Assembly (NCBI RefSeq): GCF_021026375.1
Contig: NZ_JAJNDB010000001.1
Location: forward strand, 1,674,001 to 1,738,000
Direction: 5' to 3'
DNA from: Actinomycetospora endophytica
GTDB taxonomy: Bacteria; Actinomycetota; Actinomycetes; Mycobacteriales; Pseudonocardiaceae
DNA: 64,000 bases
The translations under genes and the position numbers were made by a program. This document shows positions 58,338 through 64,000 of the stretch, piece by piece. Under the pieces are notes generated by a model, which searched no databases, was not told the origin of the DNA, and saw nothing but the letters and a program-made list of their open reading frames with translations. How positions within the stretch are numbered: position 1 is the first letter of the stretch; each line of letters opens with the position of its first letter.

Positions 58338-59857
58338 GACTGCTCCAGGGCTCGTGCGGGGGACAGGACGTACTCGTCGGTCTTCATGTGCTTGAGGCGG
58401 CGGTGGAACGGCATCGTGAACGTGGGCCAGAGGGCCGAGTTGTGCCCCTGGCCGTCGAGGTACCAGCTCGAGCACCCGCCGTCGACCCACACCGTGCCCT
58501 CGGTCAGGCGCTGCATCTCGGCGACGAACCGGTCCTGCACGTCCTGGCGGGGCTCGACGGCGCCGACGGTGGACGTCCGCAGGCGGCGGAGCACGTCCAT
58601 GACGAGGTTGATCTGTGACTCGATCATGAACACGACGGAGTTGTGGCCGAGCCCGGTGTTCGGGCCGAGCAGCGTGAACAGGTTCGGGAAGCCGGCGATC
58701 ATCGTGCCGTTGTGGGCGAACATGGTGTCGCCCCAGTGCTCGGCGAGGGAGCGCCCGTCGCGTCCGATCACCCGGTGGCTGATCGGCAGGTCGCTGATCG
58801 CGAAGCCGGTGCCCGCGATGATCGTGTCGACCTCGTGCTCGGTGCCGTCCGCCGTGACGACGGCGTGCGGGCGGACCTCGGTGATCTTCTCGGTCACCAC
58901 GTCGACGTTCGGACGGTCCAGCGCCGGGAGATAGGTGTTCGACAGCAGGATGCGCTTGCAGCCCATCGCGTAGTCCGGCGTGATCTTCTCGCGCAGCGCC
59001 GGGTCGGTGACCTGGGTGCGCATGTGCTTCTCCGCGAGCCCGGCGGCCTTCGCCATCCGCTTCGGATCCTTGAACCCGAACACGAACGTCTCGCGGCCCC
59101 AGTAGATGGCCTCGCGGACCAGCCGCTGCAGCGCGGGGAAGCGCCGGAAGGCCCACTTCTCGATCCCGGTGATCGCGCGGTCGCGGCGCGGCATGATCCA
59201 CGGGGGCGTGCGCTGGAAGACGCTCAGGTGCCCGACGACGGGGGCGATCTCCGGCACGAACTGGATCGCCGAGGCGCCGGTGCCGATCACCGCGACGCGG
59301 CGGCCCCGCAGGTCGAGGTCGTGGCGCCAGGTGGCCGAGTGGAAGACCTCGCCCTCGAACGACCCGAGGCCCGGCACGTCCGGGAACGACGGGTCGGACA
59401 GGGCGCCGGAGCCGAGCACGACGGCGTCGGCGGTCCAGGTGCCCTGCGTGGTCGTCACGGTCCAGCGCTGGTCGTCGTCGGACCAGCGGGCCTCGAGCAC
59501 CTCGTGGCCGGTGCGGGTGAACTCCCCGATGCCGTACTCGCGGCTGACCCGCTGCAAGTAAGCGTGGATCTCCGGCTGCGCCGAGAACGACCGGCTCCAG
59601 TCCGGGTTCGGCGCGAAGGAGAACGAGTACAGGTGGCTCGGCACGTCACAGGCGCAGCCCGGGTAGGAGTTGTCCCGCCAGGTGCCACCCACGTCGGAGT
59701 GCCGCTCGAACACCAGGAAGTCCTCGACGCCGGCCTGACGCAGGCGGATCGCGGTGCCGAGGCCCGAGAAGCCGTTGCCGACGACGGCGACGGACAGGTG
59801 CGGGATGTGCCCGTCGCCATGGGCGCCAGGGGCGGGGCGTGCGGTCTCCGTGGACAT
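58334..59857 (-). CDS. Baeyer-Villiger-type flavin monooxygenase
   Basis: A 507-residue flavoprotein monooxygenase. The FAD site is 'VVGNGFSGLGTAIRL', the BVMO fingerprint F-x-G-x-x-x-H-x-x-x-W appears as 'FEGEVFHSATWRHD', and the NADPH site 'VAVIGTGASAIQFVPE' follows. BVMOs insert oxygen next to ketones to make esters or lactones. ATG at 59857 is chosen over 59875 for GGGAGGGA. It is divergent from a TetR regulator with two operator palindromes between them. Confidence 0.93.
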   Translation of the reverse strand: MSTETARPAPGAHGDGHIPHLSVAVVGNGFSGLGTAIRLRQAGVEDFLVFERHSDVGGTWRDNSYPGCACDVPSHLYSFSFAPNPDWSRSFSAQPEIHAYLQRVSREYGIGEFTRTGHEVLEARWSDDDQRWTVTTTQGTWTADAVVLGSGALSDPSFPDVPGLGSFEGEVFHSATWRHDLDLRGRRVAVIGTGASAIQFVPEIAPVVGHLSVFQRTPPWIMPRRDRAITGIEKWAFRRFPALQRLVREAIYWGRETFVFGFKDPKRMAKAAGLAEKHMRTQVTDPALREKITPDYAMGCKRILLSNTYLPALDRPNVDVVTEKITEVRPHAVVTADGTEHEVDTIIAGTGFAISDLPISHRVIGRDGRSLAEHWGDTMFAHNGTMIAGFPNLFTLLGPNTGLGHNSVVFMIESQINLVMDVLRRLRTSTVGAVEPRQDVQDRFVAEMQRLTEGTVWVDGGCSSWYLDGQGHNSALWPTFTMPFHRRLKHMKTDEYVLSPARALEQS

Positions 59858-59878
59858 GCTCAGGGTCCCTCCCATGTT

Positions 59879-59928
59879 GGTACGACTACGTACCGACTGC
59901 CGGAGAGAATGGTACGAGGTGGTACCAT
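59879..59928. promoter_or_regulatory. Two TetR operator sites between bvmo and tetR
   Basis: Site 1 (59879-59894) is GGTACG-4 bases-CGTACC; site 2 (59909-59928) is ATGGTAC-6 bases-GTACCAT. Both share GGTAC half-sites, one near each divergent gene, and together they cover the promoter region. Binding by the TetR protein at 59935 is inferred from position. Confidence 0.7.
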
Positions 59929-59934
59929 AAGCCA

Positions 59935-60630
59935 GTGACTGTGAGCGCTGACACGACGGCCGGGGACGAACCCCCGGCCGTGGCGGCGATCCGGACGGGG
60001 TCGGCGTCCTCGATGCCCGCCGCGGACCACCGCGACCGGCTCGTCGTCGCGATGGCCGAGCTCCTGGCCGAACAGGGCTACGCGAGCGTGACCGTCACCG
60101 ACGTCGTCGCCCGCGCGCGGGTCTCGAAGCGGACCTTCTACCAGCACTTCACCGACCGGGAGGAGTGCCTGCTCGCGACGTACCGCGTGGTCGCCGAGGG
60201 CCCGCTGCACATGATCGCGCAGGCGGCCGAGTCGGCGGCCGGGAGCGGGCTGTCGCTGCGCGAGGAGATCGCGAGCGTGACCGGCGCGTATCTGGCCGCG
60301 ATGGCCGAACATCCCCTGCTCACGCGGGCCATGCTCACCGAGCCGGGCTCCACGGGACCGGCGGGCCGGAGCGCCCGCCGCGAGGTGATGCGCCGCTTCG
60401 CCGACCAGCTGGTCGCCCTCGCCGCGGGGGTGGGCTCCCGCTCGGGCGGCCGACCGCTGCCCCCGGCGCTCGCCCAGGCCCTCGTCGGCGGGATCAACGA
60501 GCTGGTGCTGGCCGCGGTGGAGTCCGCGGACCGGGAGGGGGTCGCGCCCGCCGACATCGCCGCGGAGATCCTCGCGCTGCGGGACACGGTGACCGATCTC
60601 GCCGTCGCGGTGCTCGCCCGGCGCGACTGA
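59935..60630 (+). CDS. TetR-family regulator of the BVMO operon
   Basis: A 231-residue repressor with HTH 'MAELLAEQGYASVTVTDVVA' and 'RARVSKRTFYQHFTDREECL' in residues ~38-85 and a helical ligand domain behind. It likely represses the bvmo-sdr genes and itself, released by their substrate. GTG at 59935 (or 59941) is the start; the first ~35 residues are disordered. An LCP gene follows. Confidence 0.9.
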   Translation: MTVSADTTAGDEPPAVAAIRTGSASSMPAADHRDRLVVAMAELLAEQGYASVTVTDVVARARVSKRTFYQHFTDREECLLATYRVVAEGPLHMIAQAAESAAGSGLSLREEIASVTGAYLAAMAEHPLLTRAMLTEPGSTGPAGRSARREVMRRFADQLVALAAGVGSRSGGRPLPPALAQALVGGINELVLAAVESADREGVAPADIAAEILALRDTVTDLAVAVLARRD

Positions 60631-60781
60631 GCGGCTGCCCCGGCGGGGGCCGGTCGAAACCCGTCGGGGGACGTTATGGTCGGCCCGAACGCGGCGTCCG
60701 GCCCTCGTGGCTCGAGCCCGAGCTACTCCGGCGTCCCCCTCGCAGTCCGGCGGGGGAAGCCGAGCAGCGAGGAGTCCTCCC

Positions 60782-62194
60782 ATGCCCCGATCCCACGGAC
60801 CCCCCGGCCCGCCCCCGCCGCAGGGCCGTCCCGCCGCCCCGCCGGCCCCGGCAGGCCCGCCACGGCCCGCCGGACCGCCCCCGGCCGGTCCGCCGCCCGG
60901 TGCCGCTCGCCCCGCACCGCCGCCCGTGGGCCCGCCGCCCGCCGCCGCGCCGCCCGCCGGCCCGCCCCCGGGCGCCGGGCCGCCCCCGGCCGCAGGACCG
61001 CCGCCGGTGGCACCGGCGCCGACCGCGGCGCCGCCCCGGCCCACTGCCGCGCCGCCCCGGCCCACCGAGGCCCCGCCCCGGCCGGTGGCGGCACCGCCCG
61101 AGCCGCGCTCCGGCGGTCCGGGCACGCGCGTCGGTCCGCCCCCGGGCCTGGCCGAGCCGCCCCCGCCGTCGTCACCCCCGCAACCGCCGCAGCCCCCGCA
61201 ACCGCCGCGGTCCCCGAAGAGCCCGAAGGGACCGAAGAACCCGAAGGGACGCGCCCGCTGGGGCCGGCGCCTCGCGGCCGTCGTCGGGGTGCTGCTCCTG
61301 CTGGGCGTCGGATTCGGGATCTACCTGGACACCCAGATGACCCGGACCCAGGCGCTGTCGTCGTACGGCGGCCGGCCGGCCGGCGGATCGGGCACCAACT
61401 GGCTGCTGGTCGGCTCGGACAGCCGTGCCGGGCTCTCGAGCAACCAGGAACAGCAGCTCTCCACCGGCGCGGCCGACGGCAGCCGCACCGACACGATGAT
61501 GCTCGTGCACGTCGCCCCGTTCGGCGGGCAGACCTCGATCATCAGCCTCCCGCGCGACTCGCTCGTGAACGTCGACGGCAACAAGGCCCGCCTGAACTCC
61601 GCCTACTCCGCGGGCGGCCCGCAGCTGCTGACCCGCACCGTCGAACAGTCCAGCGGGCTCCACATCGACCACTACGCCGAGATCGGGTTCGAGGGCTTCG
61701 CGTCCATGGTCGACGCGGTCGGCGGGGTGAACATGTGCCTCGACCAGCCGCTCGACGACCCGAAGGCGGGCATCAACCTGCAGACCGGGTGCCAGGACCT
61801 CGACGGGACGAAGGCCCTCGGGTACGTCCGCTCCCGCGCCTTCCCCGACGCCGACCTGCAGCGGGTGCAGAACCAGCGCAAGTTCCTCTCCGCGCTGATG
61901 GCGAAGGCGACGAGCCCGCTGACCCTGGCCAACCCGTTCGCGACCGTGCCGTTCGCGAACGCCTCCGTCGGCACCCTGACCGTCGACGGCTCCGACCACG
62001 TCTGGAACCTCGCGAGCCTCGGCTGGGCGATGCACTCGGTCGGGTCCGGCGGGGTCACGACGACGGTGCCGGTGTCGCCGTCGTCGTCGGTGTCCGGTGC
62101 GGTGGACTGGGACAAGCGCGACGCCCCGCGGCTCTGGAACGCCCTGCGCTCCGGCGACGACATCCCGCCGGACCTGGTGACCTCGGGGAAGTGA
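60782..62194 (+). CDS. LytR-CpsA-Psr (LCP) family ligase
   Basis: A 470-residue LCP protein, the group that attaches arabinogalactan or other glycans to peptidoglycan outside the membrane. A ~155-residue Pro/Ala/Gly-rich cytoplasmic head precedes one membrane segment near 160-182, then the LCP domain: 'GSRTDTMMLVHV', 'IISLPRDSLVNVDG', 'YVRSRAFPDADLQRVQNQRK' with the pyrophosphate-binding Arg/Asp. ATG at 60782 follows GAGGAGTCCTCCC. The gene lies at the other end of the window from the arabinogalactan genes it likely serves. Confidence 0.9.
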   Translation: MPRSHGPPGPPPPQGRPAAPPAPAGPPRPAGPPPAGPPPGAARPAPPPVGPPPAAAPPAGPPPGAGPPPAAGPPPVAPAPTAAPPRPTAAPPRPTEAPPRPVAAPPEPRSGGPGTRVGPPPGLAEPPPPSSPPQPPQPPQPPRSPKSPKGPKNPKGRARWGRRLAAVVGVLLLLGVGFGIYLDTQMTRTQALSSYGGRPAGGSGTNWLLVGSDSRAGLSSNQEQQLSTGAADGSRTDTMMLVHVAPFGGQTSIISLPRDSLVNVDGNKARLNSAYSAGGPQLLTRTVEQSSGLHIDHYAEIGFEGFASMVDAVGGVNMCLDQPLDDPKAGINLQTGCQDLDGTKALGYVRSRAFPDADLQRVQNQRKFLSALMAKATSPLTLANPFATVPFANASVGTLTVDGSDHVWNLASLGWAMHSVGSGGVTTTVPVSPSSSVSGAVDWDKRDAPRLWNALRSGDDIPPDLVTSGK

Positions 62195-62196
62195 GG

Positions 62197-62307
62197 TCAG
62201 CGGTCCCGGGAGAACAGGATCGCCAGCGCGGTGCAGCCCACCACGATGAGCACGATCGGCAGGACGGCGATGATCGAGTCCGCGTCGACCGCTGCGAGCA
62301 GCTGCAC
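62197..62307 (-). CDS. Small single-membrane-segment protein
   Basis: A 36-residue frame, mostly one hydrophobic helix ('IIAVLPIVLIVVGCTALAIL') with a basic end 'FSRDR'. GTG at 62307 has AAGGAGGGGATC at the right distance. It lies 14 bases after the DMT stop on the same strand and ends 2 bases from the LCP stop. Plausible small subunit or orphan membrane peptide; support is limited by size. Confidence 0.5.
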   Translation of the reverse strand: MQLLAAVDADSIIAVLPIVLIVVGCTALAILFSRDR

Positions 62308-62321
62308 GGCGATCCCCTCCT

Positions 62322-63209
62322 TCAGCCCCACGCGAGGGCCGGCGTGCCCTCGCGGTCGTCGCGCAGGACCGCGGCCGAGTGCCGGGTGATGACGACCGTG
62401 CCGGCGACGACGACCGCGGCGGCGAGGATCTCGCCGGCGATGTCCAGGGGCGAGGTCGCGACGTGCTCGCCGAGCACGAGCACCCCGAGCAGCACCGCGA
62501 CCGCGGGGTCGGTGGTGCCGATGACGGCGTTGACCGGGGCGTTGAGGCGCCCGAGGTGCAGGGCGCGCTGGGAGAGCGCCCAGCCGCACACCGCGCTCAC
62601 GGCCGCTCCCGCCGCGTACCAGGTGGTCAGGGCCGCGATCAGGCTCGGCTCGCGGAGCGCGGAGGAGAAGAGCGTCGCGGTCAGCCCGTAGAAGCCCCCG
62701 GTGGCGAGGGCGAGCAGCGCGGCGCGGACCGGCTCGCCCCAGCCCATCCCGCGCAGGCCCAGCAGGCCGAGCCCGCCGGCGGCGACGGCCACGGCGAACA
62801 GCGGCGCGAACGCGGGCTCGGGCGGGACGGCGGGGGCCTGCGGTCGCGCGATCGCCAGGAAGGTCGCGAGGCCCAGCACGCACGCGCCGGAGGCCACGAG
62901 CAGGCGGCGGTCGAGCCGGCGCCGGGCGAACCGCGCCGAGGCGATCGTCCCGAACACCAGGCCGGTCACCAGCACCGGCTGCACGAGGGCCACGGGGCCG
63001 ATGTGGAGCGCGAAGGCGTACGAGCACCACGCGATGCCGATGACCGCCTGTCCGGTCCACCAGCGCCGGCGGCGCAGCACCCGGACGAGGAGGTCGCGGG
63101 TCGAGTCCGGCTCGTCGATCTCCTGGCCGGCCCGCTGCTGGAGCACGGTGCCGGTGGCGATCCCGCAGGCCCCGAACAGCGCCGCGATCAGCGCGATCGC
63201 GGGGCTCAC
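62322..63209 (-). CDS. DMT-superfamily (EamA/NIPA-like) transporter
   Basis: A 295-residue membrane protein with nine or ten hydrophobic segments and two related halves. The N-terminal 'LIAALFGACGIATGTVLQQR' resembles NIPA/EamA-type transporters, and 'LNAPVNAVIGTTDPAVAVLL' is in the second half. Substrate unknown. GTG at 63209 overlaps the stop of the glycosyltransferase as GTGA, tying the two together; a short membrane ORF follows. Confidence 0.88.
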   Translation of the reverse strand: MSPAIALIAALFGACGIATGTVLQQRAGQEIDEPDSTRDLLVRVLRRRRWWTGQAVIGIAWCSYAFALHIGPVALVQPVLVTGLVFGTIASARFARRRLDRRLLVASGACVLGLATFLAIARPQAPAVPPEPAFAPLFAVAVAAGGLGLLGLRGMGWGEPVRAALLALATGGFYGLTATLFSSALREPSLIAALTTWYAAGAAVSAVCGWALSQRALHLGRLNAPVNAVIGTTDPAVAVLLGVLVLGEHVATSPLDIAGEILAAAVVVAGTVVITRHSAAVLRDDREGTPALAWG

Positions 63210-64000
63210 CGGGCACTCCCGACGAGGCGCGGCGGGATCTCGTCGTCCCCGTCGCGGCTCGGCTCGGCGGGCTCGGGCTCCGCGACCGGGGCGGGCAGTC
63301 CCAGGACCGCGGCGAGGTCGACGTCCGCGTGGCCGTCGGACCAGCGGGCGGCGCGGGCGTGGGCGGCGGCCAGCGCGGCGGGGTCGGCGATCCAGGTGCG
63401 CAGCAGCCGGGTGAGGGCGCCCGGGCGCCGGCAGGTCCGGGCCAGGCCCGCCGCGGTCAGCAGGCGGGCGGAGTCGCGGCCGTGCCCCGGCAGCGGCTGG
63501 TAGATCACGAGCGTCCGGCCGCAGGCGAGCGCCTCCTGCGCGGTCGCCCCGCCGGAGTTGTTCACCACGACGTCGGCGGCGGCGAGCAGGGTCGGGACGT
63601 CGTCCACCCAGTCGGGTACCCGCAGACGCTCGCCGCCGACCTTCTCGCGCAGCGCGCGCAGCCGCGTCCGGGCCCGCTCGTCGCGGCCGCAGATCGCCAC
63701 CACGTGGGCGCGCGGGTGCGCGGCGAGCGCGGCGCGCACCGCGCCCGCCACCCCGCCCAGGCCCAGCGAGCCCGCCGTCACGACGACCACCAGGGCATCG
63801 TCGGGCAGTCCGAGCTCCGCCCGGGCCGCGCGGGACTCGTCGTCGTCGACCGGCCGGAACGGGGCACCGACCAGCGGCGAGCGCACCGTGACCCCGGCCC
63901 CGGGGTCCATCGCCCGGGTGGGCTCGCGGGCGAGGTCGTCGAGCACGAGGTACTCGTCTACGCCGGGGTAGGTCCAGTAGGCGTGAGGGGCGAAGTCGCA
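63206..64000 (-). CDS. Glycosyltransferase (GT28-like), C-terminal part
   Basis: 265 codons visible; the N-terminus lies beyond the window. The C-terminal half shows 'VVVVVTAGSLGLGGVAGAV' and the nucleotide-sugar loop 'VVNNSGGATAQEALACGRTL' followed by 'QPLPGHGRDSARLLTAAG', as in MurG/UGT-type glycosyltransferases. It probably makes a glycolipid or wall sugar conjugate moved by or coupled to the DMT protein. The stop overlaps the DMT start as GTGA. Confidence 0.85.
   Translation of the reverse strand, partial: CDFAPHAYWTYPGVDEYLVLDDLAREPTRAMDPGAGVTVRSPLVGAPFRPVDDDESRAARAELGLPDDALVVVVTAGSLGLGGVAGAVRAALAAHPRAHVVAICGRDERARTRLRALREKVGGERLRVPDWVDDVPTLLAAADVVVNNSGGATAQEALACGRTLVIYQPLPGHGRDSARLLTAAGLARTCRRPGALTRLLRTWIADPAALAAAHARAARWSDGHADVDLAAVLGLPAPVAEPEPAEPSRDGDDEIPPRLVGSAR

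Overview
This window is high-GC actinobacterial DNA, and Pseudonocardiaceae (Pseudonocardia or a close relative) fits best. The evidence is the very high GC with G/C at nearly every third codon position and many GTG starts. It also carries arabinogalactan genes (two Emb-type arabinosyltransferases, GlfT1, the Wzm/Wzt galactan exporter), a Bpa proteasome activator, a PPOX-fold enzyme and a B12-riboswitch cobalamin operon. The left end resembles, from memory, the mycobacterial Rv3772-Rv3783 neighbourhood (pat, quinone oxidoreductase, PLP-fold protein, Bpa, exporter, GlfT1). No transposase, integrase, prophage or CRISPR array was seen.

Layout. 1-8.5 kb: cell-wall arabinogalactan block on the minus strand (emb fragment, emb, glfT1, wzt, wzm, bpa) with a GtrA-family gene facing the other way. 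8.5-23 kb: an aminotransferase-fold protein, quinone reductase/MarR pair, tRNA-Ser, small proteins, a TetR/DUF998 pair with a 40-bp operator, LtrA, an acyltransferase overlapping pat tail to tail, a DLH-family protein, a DUF2156 membrane protein and an alcohol dehydrogenase. 23-31 kb: tRNA-Ser and tRNA-Arg, a cryptic three-ORF coupled operon, a frame-broken gene, cspA, mtnA, a serine hydrolase, purU. 31-44 kb: small stress-type proteins, DUF3048 and DUF1707 proteins, a transmembrane Ser/Thr kinase, an amidase and SDR, a very long class A PBP, DUF985/PPOX pair, a lipoprotein. 44-54 kb: mobA, the one-carbon genes fhs and fchA, an asparaginase, a LuxR regulator, then the riboswitch and a cobalamin operon (small ORF, cobC/cobD-like, bluB-cobT fusion, cysG-like). 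54-64 kb: DUF1707 protein, Hsp70-like ATPase, P450, SDR and Baeyer-Villiger monooxygenase divergent from a TetR regulator, an LCP-family ligase, and a glycosyltransferase/DMT operon cut by the window end.

How genes connect. Wzm/Wzt, GlfT1, Emb and GtrA build and export the galactan and arabinan; an LCP protein at 60.8 kb and the PBP at 38.7 kb belong to the same envelope layer. fhs, fchA and purU handle formyl-tetrahydrofolate. The riboswitch probably shuts the cobalamin operon down when B12 is plentiful.

The most distinctive non-gene signal is a family of five palindromic elements of about 75 bp (9783, 29267, 37774, 47089, 54110). They sit exactly on gene ends, supply stop codons on both strands, show compensatory base changes, and in two cases encode the C-terminal residues of the neighbouring proteins. 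At least three other classes of intergenic palindrome are present, and one related arm lies inside the CobT coding region.
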